Below, piece after piece: positions 1 to 6,520 of a stretch of 10,419 nucleotides of DNA. Origin of the DNA: Bacteroidales bacterium UBA4318. Its GTDB lineage: Bacteria; Bacteroidota; Bacteroidia; Bacteroidales; UBA932. Position 1 is the first letter of the stretch, and the number at the start of each line of letters is the position of its first letter. The stretch covers positions 1-10,419 of the forward strand of contig DGUE01000001.1 in NCBI GenBank assembly GCA_002393895.1. Reading direction: 5' to 3'. The position numbers and the translations under genes are program-made. Under the pieces are notes generated by a model, which searched no databases, was not told the DNA's origin, and saw only the letters and a program-made list of their open reading frames with translations.

Positions 1-126
1 TTCTTCCCTCAGCCCAGCTGGTTCCTGGACGTCATCAACGAGAAGATGGTTCCCCTGCCGGGTTATGTGCCCACCGGGAACTTCACTTCCGCCCAGCAGA
101 TTCTCCGTGCAAAGAAAGGTGTCTAG
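1..126 (+). CDS. 3' end of an unrecognised protein (last 42 codons)
   Basis: Frame 1 is open from the window edge to a TAG at 124-126, giving a 42-residue C-terminus that starts FFPQPSWFLD and ends QILRAKKGV. The frame stays open and the stop sits 3 nt before the ATG of the next gene, so this is very likely the end of the upstream gene of the same operon. I do not recognise the family. Given its position before sugar-phosphate enzymes, an isomerase, kinase or other sugar enzyme is a reasonable guess, but nothing in these residues proves it. Confidence 0.6.
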   Translation, partial: FFPQPSWFLDVINEKMVPLPGYVPTGNFTSAQQILRAKKGV

Positions 127-129
127 CGT

Positions 130-1158
130 ATGGTTGACGTAAACGCCCATCTGCATACCCCCTACTCCTTCAGCGCATTCAACGACATAGACCAGGCTCT
201 GGACATGGCCGCCGCTGAAGGAGTCAAGATAGTGGGAATCAACGACTTCTATTCCACCGACGGTTATAAGGAGTGGAATGACGGCTGTGCCAGACGCGGC
301 CTCACTCCTCTCTTTGGAATCGAGTTCATTGCGCTTAACGCAGAAGACCAGGCCGCCGGGCTGCGTGTGAACGACCCCAACAATCCGGGGCGCACCTACA
401 TCAGCGGCAAAGGCCTGGCCTATCCCGTTATTCTCAGCGGCGAACCCCTGAGGCAATTGCAGGCCGTGCGTGCCGAGTCCAATGCCCAGGTGGAGAAGAT
501 GTGTGCCAAGCTGAACGCCCATCTGGCGGCTGTCGGCGTTAATATCCGGCTCGACTTTGCAAAGATAGCCGCCGAGTTGACACGCGGTTCCATCCGGGAA
601 CGCCACCTGGCCAAGGCACTGCGCCTTGCGATTGCTGGAGTTTCCGCCGCTCAAGTGTATGAGAAGATTTTCGGGCAGCCGGCAAAGTCGGATGTGAACG
701 ACATAGCAGCCATAGAGAACGAGATTCGCAGCCGTTTGCTGAAGGCCGGAGGCGCTGCGTTCGTGCCGGAGGATCCCAAGGCATTCCTGCCTATGGAGAC
801 CGTGCAGCACATAATCGAGGCTGCCGGAGGCATCCCCACCTATCCTTTCCTGGCAGATGATGCCAAGGGGAACTTCACGGATTTCGAAGGCGATCTCCAG
901 AAAGCGGCGGATACGCTGAAGAAGCGTGGATTCCGCAGCGTGGAGTTCATCACCACCCGCAACACCACCGCCGTGCTGGAGCAATACGCCGGTTATCTGG
1001 AAGACGAAGGATTCATCGTCACTTTCGGCTCGGAGCACAATACTCCCGCCATGGAACCCATCAAACTGCGCACCCGCGATGCTGCGGAGCTTTCAGATAA
1101 GCTGAAGGCTATCAACTACCGCGGTGCCTGCGCCATTATCGAACATCAGAAGAAATGA
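130..1158 (+). CDS. PHP-domain protein (putative metal-dependent phosphoesterase), 342 aa
   Basis: The N-terminus carries the polymerase-and-histidinol-phosphatase (PHP) signature: HLH at residues 7-9, D39 in GINDF, E65 in GIEF, and a late GSEHN at 300-304. PHP proteins fold as a distorted TIM barrel with a two- or three-metal centre and usually hydrolyse phosphate esters. Two positions differ from the classical form: the usual GG..AHP segment reads GGIPTYPF (233-240), with tyrosine where histidine is expected, and GSDxH reads GSEH. A helical insert at about 105-225 separates the N- and C-terminal motifs. No signal peptide or membrane segment is seen, so it is probably cytosolic. The ATG at 130 follows the previous stop by 3 nt and has a purine-rich AAAGAAAGG upstream; the gene ends in an ATGA overlap with the aldolase/SDR gene, implying coupled translation. 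A sugar-phosphate phosphatase role is inferred from context; the substrate is unknown. Confidence 0.85.
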   Translation: MVDVNAHLHTPYSFSAFNDIDQALDMAAAEGVKIVGINDFYSTDGYKEWNDGCARRGLTPLFGIEFIALNAEDQAAGLRVNDPNNPGRTYISGKGLAYPVILSGEPLRQLQAVRAESNAQVEKMCAKLNAHLAAVGVNIRLDFAKIAAELTRGSIRERHLAKALRLAIAGVSAAQVYEKIFGQPAKSDVNDIAAIENEIRSRLLKAGGAAFVPEDPKAFLPMETVQHIIEAAGGIPTYPFLADDAKGNFTDFEGDLQKAADTLKKRGFRSVEFITTRNTTAVLEQYAGYLEDEGFIVTFGSEHNTPAMEPIKLRTRDAAELSDKLKAINYRGACAIIEHQKK

Positions 1159-3185
1159 AAGAAATCGATCAATTGATAGAGGTTTCCCGCAGATACGGGG
1201 CCGATTCGAGATTTGTTATTGCCGGAGGTGGCAACACTTCGTTCAAGACAGCGGACCGCCTCTGGGTCAAGGCCAGCGGACATGCCCTCGCCACCATTAC
1301 CGAGGATGGTTTTGCAGTGCTGGACCGCTCCAAGCTCAATCCCATGGGCACAAAGGCCTACAGCGCCGACACTGCCGAGCGTGAGGCCCAGGTGAAAGAA
1401 GACCTTGCGGCCGCCTGCATTACCAAAGACCGCCGTCCTTCGGTGGAGACTTCGATGCACAATGCCATCGGTTTTGCCTTCGTGGTGCATCTGCATCCTA
1501 CTTTGGTGAATGCGCTGATGTGCTCGAAGCAGGCCGAAGCCAAGTGCAAGGAGTTGTTTCCGGATGCCCTGTATATCCCATATTGCGATCCCGGCTATAC
1601 CCTCTTCAAGAAGGTCTACGACCAGATCCAGGCCTACAAGGCTGCCCGCAGTGCCGAGCCTCAGGTGATCTTCCTGCAGAATCATGGCATCTTCGTGGCG
1701 GCAGATACCGTTGCTGAAATCGACAATATCTATAATCAGATTATCCGTTCCCTGGAGGCTGCGGAGGAGGGAGTTCCCTCTGAAACCGTCTCGCTTCGCT
1801 CGACCCCTCCCATCGCATGCGATGGGCCCCTCCCTCTCAGCGTGCCGAGGGTGGCAGCGGTTTCAGAGGGAACTCCCTCCTCCGCCGCTGTCGTGGAGTC
1901 CATCCCTGCAATCCGTCAGATACTGAGCCGCGGAGGCCGCGGGCTGAAGACGCTGAAGGTGACCTGCAACGAACTCACGAAGCAGTTTACCGAAAGCGAG
2001 GACGGATTCAAGAAGGTGGCGGCTCCGTTCACCCCGGACATAATAGTCTATTGCAAGAGCCACTACATCTGGCTTGAAGATGCAGATATCGCCAAGGCGG
2101 AAAAAGCCATCGAGGCCTACATCTCCAAATACGGCCACACTCCCAAGGTGCTGCTCATCAAAGGCATAGGCCTGGTGGCCGTGGGCGACAATGCCAAGAA
2201 CGCAGGAATCATCACCGAGGTGTTCCTCGACGCGATGAAGGTCGCTGCCGGGGCACAGGCCTTCGGCGGAGAGCATCCCATGGAGCCCAAGTGGATCGAT
2301 TTCATCGATAACTGGGAGGTGGAGAACTACCGCCGCAAGGTGTCCGCAGGGGCATCTGCAGGGCGTGCAGAAGGCAAGACCATCATCGTCACCGGAGCCG
2401 CACAGGGCTTCGGCGAGGGCATCGCCCGCGAGCTGGTAAAGGAAGGCGCCAACATTGTGGTAGCAGACCTCAACGAAGTCACCGGCGAGGCGACAGCGGC
2501 ATCCTTCAACGCAATCTGCAAGAACAACCGAGTCATCTTCGTCAAGACGAACGTGGCCGACATGGACAGTCTGAACAACCTGATAGCCACCACCATAGCA
2601 AACTTCGGAGCTCTCGACGCATTCGTCAGCAACGCAGGCGTGGTGCGCGCAGGAGACCTTGAGGCGATGACTCCCGAGAACATGGAATTCGTCACCAAAA
2701 TCAACTACAACGCCTACTTCTACTGCGCCAAGGTCGCCCAGCACGTGATGAAGCTCCAAACGGCAGTGGATCCCGAGTACTTTGCCGATATCATCCAGAT
2801 CAACAGCAAGAGCGGTCTGGAAGGCAGCAAGGCCAACTTCGCTTATGCAGGAAGCAAGTTCGGCGGCATAGGTCTCACCCAGTCCTTCGCCCTCGAACTC
2901 GCCCCCTACCGCATCAAAGTGAACAGCATCTGCCCCGGCAACTTCCTGGACGGCCCGCTGTGGAGCGATCCGGTGAAGGGCCTCTACGTGCAGTATCTCA
3001 ACGCAGGCAAGGTTCCCGGTGCCAAGACCGTGGAGGATGTCAAGGAGTACTATCTGAGCAAGGTGCCCATGCACAAGGGATGCAACCCTCTGGATGTGAC
3101 CAAGGCCATACTTTATGCAATCGAACAGACTGGCGAGACCGGCCAGGCCATCCCCGTAACGGGCGGCCAGGTAATGTTGTCTTAG
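1155..3185 (+). CDS. Bifunctional class II aldolase / short-chain dehydrogenase, 676 aa (RhaEW-like architecture)
   Basis: Residues 1-~390 form a class II aldolase/adducin-type domain with all expected sites: GGGN (24-27), catalytic-type E98 in SVE, zinc ligands H112 and H114 in VHLHP, and H177 in QNHG. Residues ~405-676 form a short-chain dehydrogenase: TGAAQGFG (413-420), NAG (493-495), S551, and YAGSK with Y564/K568. In Bacillus this fusion cleaves L-rhamnulose-1-phosphate and oxidises the resulting L-lactaldehyde. Here no rhamnose isomerase or kinase is visible, so the substrate may be another 6-deoxy or ordinary ketose phosphate. Residues ~203-245 are a low-complexity, proline/serine-rich stretch encoded by a palindromic DNA element (1761-1885); without it the protein would be about 633 aa. 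The start overlaps the PHP stop (ATGA); 18 nt separate the stop from the next gene. Family call is firm, substrate is not. Confidence 0.92.
   Translation: MKEIDQLIEVSRRYGADSRFVIAGGGNTSFKTADRLWVKASGHALATITEDGFAVLDRSKLNPMGTKAYSADTAEREAQVKEDLAAACITKDRRPSVETSMHNAIGFAFVVHLHPTLVNALMCSKQAEAKCKELFPDALYIPYCDPGYTLFKKVYDQIQAYKAARSAEPQVIFLQNHGIFVAADTVAEIDNIYNQIIRSLEAAEEGVPSETVSLRSTPPIACDGPLPLSVPRVAAVSEGTPSSAAVVESIPAIRQILSRGGRGLKTLKVTCNELTKQFTESEDGFKKVAAPFTPDIIVYCKSHYIWLEDADIAKAEKAIEAYISKYGHTPKVLLIKGIGLVAVGDNAKNAGIITEVFLDAMKVAAGAQAFGGEHPMEPKWIDFIDNWEVENYRRKVSAGASAGRAEGKTIIVTGAAQGFGEGIARELVKEGANIVVADLNEVTGEATAASFNAICKNNRVIFVKTNVADMDSLNNLIATTIANFGALDAFVSNAGVVRAGDLEAMTPENMEFVTKINYNAYFYCAKVAQHVMKLQTAVDPEYFADIIQINSKSGLEGSKANFAYAGSKFGGIGLTQSFALELAPYRIKVNSICPGNFLDGPLWSDPVKGLYVQYLNAGKVPGAKTVEDVKEYYLSKVPMHKGCNPLDVTKAILYAIEQTGETGQAIPVTGGQVMLS
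1761..1885. repeat. Palindromic repeat element inserted in frame in the aldolase/SDR gene
   Basis: Bases 1761-1788 and 1858-1885 are perfect 28-bp inverted repeats separated by 69 nt. Each arm itself contains an imperfect palindrome GAGGGAGTTCCCTC (1767-1780, and its reverse complement at 1866-1879). The centre holds a perfect 18-nt palindrome CCCATCGCATGCGATGGG (1809-1826) flanked by direct repeats CCCCTCCC (1804-1811 and 1827-1834), plus a small TGCC/GGCA stem (1843-1856). GCTG occurs at both borders (1758-1761 and 1887-1890). Removing one GCTG plus the element deletes 129 nt, exactly 43 codons, and restores a continuous frame (LEA-VVES). The structure fits a small non-autonomous palindromic mobile repeat, similar in principle to in-frame palindromic elements known from Rickettsia. 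No transposase is present. Confidence 0.8.
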
Positions 3186-3203
3186 AAAACAAAAAACAAC
3201 GAT

Positions 3204-4472
3204 ATGAAAACCAAAGCTGTACGCCTTTATGGCAAAGACGACCTGAGGCTCGAAGAATTCGAACTTCCGGCAATCAAAGAAGACGAGATCCTCGCAAAAG
3301 TGATAAGCGACGACATCTGCATGTCTTCCTACAAATCCTCGCACCAGGGTGCGGAGCACAAGCGCGTTCCCGATGACGTGGCGGAAAATCCCACAATCAT
3401 CGGCCACGAATTCGCCGGAATAATCGTCGAGGTCGGCAAAAAATGGCAGAATGAGTTCAAAGCAGGCGACAAGTTTTCGATTCAGCCGGCCATCAACTAT
3501 CCAGGCGGCCCTGTAGGCATTCTTTCCGCTCCCGGCTACTCCTACAAGTACTGCGGCGGAGATGCAACCTATATCATCATCCCCAATGAGGTAATGGAGC
3601 AGAAGTGCCTCTTTCCCTACTACGGCGATGCTTTCTATCCCGCCTCCCTCAGCGAGCCTATCAGCTGCGTGATCGGCGCTCTCCACGCCCATTATCACAC
3701 GGCCCCCGGTTCCTATGTGCACAAGATGGAGATAAAGGAAGGGGGCAAGATGGCCCTTCTTGCCGGTGTTGGCCCTATGGGTCTGGCTATGATCAACTAC
3801 GTGCTGCATCGTGAAGGGCCGGTTCCTTCTCTCTTTGTGGTCACTGATATCGACCAGAGCCGTCTGGACCGTGCCGAATCCCTCTATACCAAGGAGATGT
3901 TCGCAAAGCGCGGGATCGAGCTCCACTATGTGAACACCGGCAGCGGCGATCCTGTCGCAGACCTTAAAGAACTGTCCGGAGGCACCGGATACGACGATGT
4001 GGTGGTCATGGCCCCCGTTCCAGCCGTCATTGAGCAGGCGGACGCCATCCTCGGTTTCGATGGCTGCCTGGACTTCTTCTCCGGCCCCAAGAACGCAGAC
4101 TTCAGCGCCAAGTTCAACTTCTACAACGTTCACTACGAGGCTCATCACATCGTGGGCACCAGCGGCGGAAACTCCGACGACATGCGCGAAGCCATCGACC
4201 TGATGGGCAAGGGGATGGATCCCGCAGGCCTTATCACCCATATAGGCGGCCTGAACACCGTGGTGGATACCACCCTCAACCTGCCGGCCATCCCCGGAGG
4301 CAAGAAGATGGTGTATACACAGATTACGATGCCTCTGACCGCAATAGCAGACTTCGGAAAGATCGGCAAGCCCGTTTATGATGAACTCGACCGCATCTGC
4401 AAGGCGCACAACGGCCTTTGGAACCCCGAAGCCGAGAAATACCTGCTTGCAAACGCAGACAAGCTGAACTAG
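3204..4472 (+). CDS. Zinc-dependent medium-chain dehydrogenase, L-sorbose-1-phosphate reductase-like, 422 aa
   Basis: This is a medium-chain alcohol dehydrogenase family protein. The catalytic-zinc region shows C39 (DDICMSS), H68-E69 (IIGHEF) and E151 (SLSEP); the Rossmann fold glycine motif is GVGPMG (188-193) followed by an acidic VVTDID (212-217), which favours NAD(H). The cysteine quartet for the structural zinc of classical alcohol dehydrogenases is missing. The length and stretches such as GAEHKRVPDD, IIGHEF and GGDATYIIIPNEVMEQ resemble L-sorbose-1-phosphate reductases, which interconvert a ketose 1-phosphate and a hexitol phosphate. It starts 18 nt after the aldolase/SDR stop in an A-rich leader, so it is almost surely in the same operon. 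The general family is certain; the sorbose-phosphate assignment is from memory of family sequence and the sugar context. Another polyol(-phosphate) dehydrogenase activity is the main alternative. Confidence 0.88.
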   Translation: MKTKAVRLYGKDDLRLEEFELPAIKEDEILAKVISDDICMSSYKSSHQGAEHKRVPDDVAENPTIIGHEFAGIIVEVGKKWQNEFKAGDKFSIQPAINYPGGPVGILSAPGYSYKYCGGDATYIIIPNEVMEQKCLFPYYGDAFYPASLSEPISCVIGALHAHYHTAPGSYVHKMEIKEGGKMALLAGVGPMGLAMINYVLHREGPVPSLFVVTDIDQSRLDRAESLYTKEMFAKRGIELHYVNTGSGDPVADLKELSGGTGYDDVVVMAPVPAVIEQADAILGFDGCLDFFSGPKNADFSAKFNFYNVHYEAHHIVGTSGGNSDDMREAIDLMGKGMDPAGLITHIGGLNTVVDTTLNLPAIPGGKKMVYTQITMPLTAIADFGKIGKPVYDELDRICKAHNGLWNPEAEKYLLANADKLN

Positions 4473-4483
4473 TTCAAACTAGT
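4468..4483. repeat. Small hairpin ACTAGT-TCAA-ACTAGT between two convergent stops
   Basis: Two copies of the self-complementary hexamer ACTAGT flank TCAA. The + gene stop (TAG, 4470-4472) lies in the first copy and the - gene stop (TAG, read from 4481 to 4479) lies in the second. It could fold on either transcript, but the stem is only 6 bp, AT-rich, and has no T-run, so it would be a weak terminator at best. Confidence 0.35.
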
Positions 4484-5138
4484 ATCCATACCTCTCCCTG
4501 TACCGGAGTATCAGAATGATGCAAAGGAACAGGGAGAGGATTTCTGCTGCGTCGGTGGCGAACCAGATGCCTGTCATGCCAAAAAACGCCGGCAGCAGGA
4601 ATACCAGCCCGAGTTCGAAAACGAACATGCGGCAGAAAGAAATGAGAGCGGAAACGGGTCCGTTGCCGAGTCCGGTAAACCATCCGGAAGAAAACAAGGT
4701 AATACCCGAAAGAAGTATGCTGGGCATATAAATCCGCATAGCGAACACGGTGAGATCGGTAAGGGCACTGTCGTAACCGACAAAAAGCCTTGAAGCCGGC
4801 ACCGCAAGCACTTCCGAAACGATCACCATTATGGCGCCAAGCGCAAGGAGCAGTTTGAGGCTGCGTCGCAGCAGATTGCGCAGTTCGATTTTGTCGCCGA
4901 GAGTTTTTGAAACCAAAGCGCTGCCTCCGGTACCTATCATCAGGCCGAACGCACCTACTACAGCCAATGCCGGCCATATCACGTTCAGGGCCGCAAATGC
5001 AGTGGTACCCACGAGATTAGACACGAACAGACCATCCACGATGCTGTAAATGCTGATGACGATCATCATCACCACGCTGGGCACCGCAGAGCGTATGAGA
5101 CGCGAATAACTGTAATGGCCTTCCAGGCTGATCTGCAT
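4479..5138 (-). CDS. Half-length MATE-family transporter, 219 aa, six predicted membrane helices
   Basis: The N-terminus (MQISLEGHYSYSRLIRSAVP, then a VDGLFVSNLVG loop and GTGGSALVSKTLG at 69-81) matches the start of MATE efflux proteins up to the end of helix 2. From about residue 85 (LRNLLRRSLK) the sequence instead resembles the last third of MATE proteins: FVGYDSAL (119-126), the helix ending in FTGLGNGPVSALISFCR (154-170), then FGMTGIW and a short hydrophilic RYRERYGY tail. Six hydrophobic segments are visible, at about 13-39, 47-77, 92-114, 129-155, 162-187 and 189-212. Ordinary MATE transporters have 12 helices and about 440 residues, so roughly 220 residues (helices 3-8) are missing with the frame intact. 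I start at the ATG at 5138; the frame extends to a TTG at 5183, but the added residues do not look like the family. It is either a deletion derivative with no transport activity or a protein that works as a dimer. It lies antisense between two + sugar genes. Confidence 0.8.
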   Translation of the reverse strand: MQISLEGHYSYSRLIRSAVPSVVMMIVISIYSIVDGLFVSNLVGTTAFAALNVIWPALAVVGAFGLMIGTGGSALVSKTLGDKIELRNLLRRSLKLLLALGAIMVIVSEVLAVPASRLFVGYDSALTDLTVFAMRIYMPSILLSGITLFSSGWFTGLGNGPVSALISFCRMFVFELGLVFLLPAFFGMTGIWFATDAAEILSLFLCIILILRYRERYGY

Positions 5139-5145
5139 AAGGCCG

Positions 5146-5153
5146 CAAAGATA
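5146..5153 (-). promoter_or_regulatory. Possible -7 box (TATCTTTG) for the half-MATE gene
   Basis: Read on the - strand, TATCTTTG matches the Bacteroidetes -7 consensus TAnnTTTG. The nearest TTTG for a -33 element (5172-5169 on -) is only 15 nt away, shorter than usual. If used, the transcript would start within a few bases of the ATG at 5138. The 74-nt gap (5139-5212) to the divergent aldolase gene shows no other convincing promoter. Confidence 0.3.
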
Positions 5154-5212
5154 ATCATAAATAAGGAACAAATTTTGCAGCAATAATCAGAACTTGAAAG
5201 TTAGTAGATAAT

Positions 5213-6520
5213 ATGAAACAACTTGACGTCAAACTCATGCATCCTGCAGAGCAGATCGCCATCATCATCGGGCGTATCTATCGCAGTGGGATGACAACCA
5301 CATCGGGTGGCAATCTTTCGATCATGGATGAAAACGGGGACATGTGGATTACCCCCGCAGGTATAGATAAAGGTTCTCTCACCCCTTCAGACATTATGTG
5401 CGTAAAGGCGGACGGGACCATCGTAGGGCCGCACAAGCCCTCTTCCGAATATCCTTTCCACAGGGCTTTATACAAAATCCGTCCGAATCTTCACAGCGTG
5501 ATTCACGCACATCCTCCGGGACTGGTCACCTTCAGCATCACCAAGAAGGTTCCGGACACCTCCATCCTGCCCCAGGCACTCGGAGTGTGCGGCCCCATCG
5601 GCTTTGCTCCTTATGCTCTTCCCGGCAGCGAACTTCTGGGCGAGAAGATTGCCGGCGAGTTCGCTAAGAACCAGGATTACAAGGCGGTGATCATGGAGAA
5701 CCACGGGGTGGTGCTGATGGGCGAAGACATCGCCGACGCCTACCAGAGATTGGAAACGCTGGAACTCTGCGCACGCACCATCCTGAATGCGGACACCCTC
5801 GGAACCCCCAGATACCTTACTCCGGAACAGATCCAGCATCATAATCAGGCCATCAACAACAGTTTCCCCCATTTCATGAACGTCGAGCATCCCTCCGACG
5901 AGCGTGCCATCCGCACGGAAATATGCAACATCGTGCGCCGCGCCTGTACCCAGGGACTGATGAGTTCTTCTTACGGAACGGCTTCAATCCGCTGGAGAGG
6001 TGACGACTTCCTGATTACTCCGGCAAATGTTCAGCGCTGGGATATGGAACCAAGTGAAATCGTGCAGGTAAAAGACGGAATGATCGAGGCTGGCAAGACC
6101 GCCAGCCGCAGTGTCGCCTTACATTACGAGATCTACAAACGCAATCCGAAGATCAACTCCATCATCCTTACCCAGACGCCCTCGCTGATGGGATACTGCT
6201 GCACCGAAGAGAAATTCGACGTGCGCACCATTCCCGAGAGCTGGATTTTCCTTCAGGATGTTCCGAAATTCCCCTTCGGAAGCCAGTACGACAACCTCAA
6301 CGAACTCGCCGAAGAATTCAAGAGCCGTCCCTGCGTGATGCTGGAGAATGATTCCGTCGTGGTGACCGGCGACAAACTGATCAACACCTTCGACCGTCTT
6401 GAGGTCGCCGACTTCAGTGCACGTTCCCTGATCATGGCAGCGCCCATAGGCAAATTGTCCCCGATCACCGACGAGGAGATCGAGGACCTGAGAGTTGCTT
6501 TCCACGTAGGGGAAGCCTAA
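5213..6520 (+). CDS. Tandem class II aldolase/adducin protein, 435 aa, second domain degenerate
   Basis: Two class II aldolase domains are joined. Domain 1 (about 8-210) is complete: GGN (32-34), E79 in SSEYPFH, zinc ligands H98 and H100 in IHAHPP, and H164 in ENHG, as in L-fuculose-phosphate aldolase and L-ribulose-5-phosphate 4-epimerase. Domain 2 (about 228-435) aligns with it but has lost the active site: SYGTAS (253-258) replaces the GGN loop, the glutamate position is S300, the HxH pair becomes L319/Q321, and the third ligand becomes D380 in ENDS. Domain 2 therefore probably stabilises or regulates domain 1. A cytosolic enzyme acting on a sugar phosphate is expected; the substrate cannot be told. 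It is cut off from the upstream sugar operon by the antisense half-MATE gene, so it needs its own promoter. The ATG at 5213 has no clear Shine-Dalgarno site. Its stop overlaps the stop of the convergent SDR gene. Confidence 0.9.
   Translation: MKQLDVKLMHPAEQIAIIIGRIYRSGMTTTSGGNLSIMDENGDMWITPAGIDKGSLTPSDIMCVKADGTIVGPHKPSSEYPFHRALYKIRPNLHSVIHAHPPGLVTFSITKKVPDTSILPQALGVCGPIGFAPYALPGSELLGEKIAGEFAKNQDYKAVIMENHGVVLMGEDIADAYQRLETLELCARTILNADTLGTPRYLTPEQIQHHNQAINNSFPHFMNVEHPSDERAIRTEICNIVRRACTQGLMSSSYGTASIRWRGDDFLITPANVQRWDMEPSEIVQVKDGMIEAGKTASRSVALHYEIYKRNPKINSIILTQTPSLMGYCCTEEKFDVRTIPESWIFLQDVPKFPFGSQYDNLNELAEEFKSRPCVMLENDSVVVTGDKLINTFDRLEVADFSARSLIMAAPIGKLSPITDEEIEDLRVAFHVGEA

Noticed and set aside
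3640..3672. CCTCCCTCAGCGAGCC resembling part of the palindromic element at 1761-1885
   Set aside because: It encodes the conserved SLSEP zinc-ligand region of the dehydrogenase, has no inverted arms, and is explained by coding sequence.
1863..4409. An 848-codon open frame on the - strand opposite the aldolase/SDR and ADH genes
   Set aside because: It is antisense to two genes with intact catalytic motifs and is His/Val/Cys-rich with no domain. It results from GC-rich codon bias.
5139..5183. Extended N-terminus of the half-MATE protein from a TTG at 5183
   Set aside because: The extra residues do not resemble MATE proteins, whereas the ATG at 5138 gives a typical start.
5139..5212. Promoter for the + tandem aldolase
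   Set aside because: AAATTTTG (5170-5177) is a near match to TAnnTTTG, but no acceptable -33 element lies at the right distance, so I did not annotate it.
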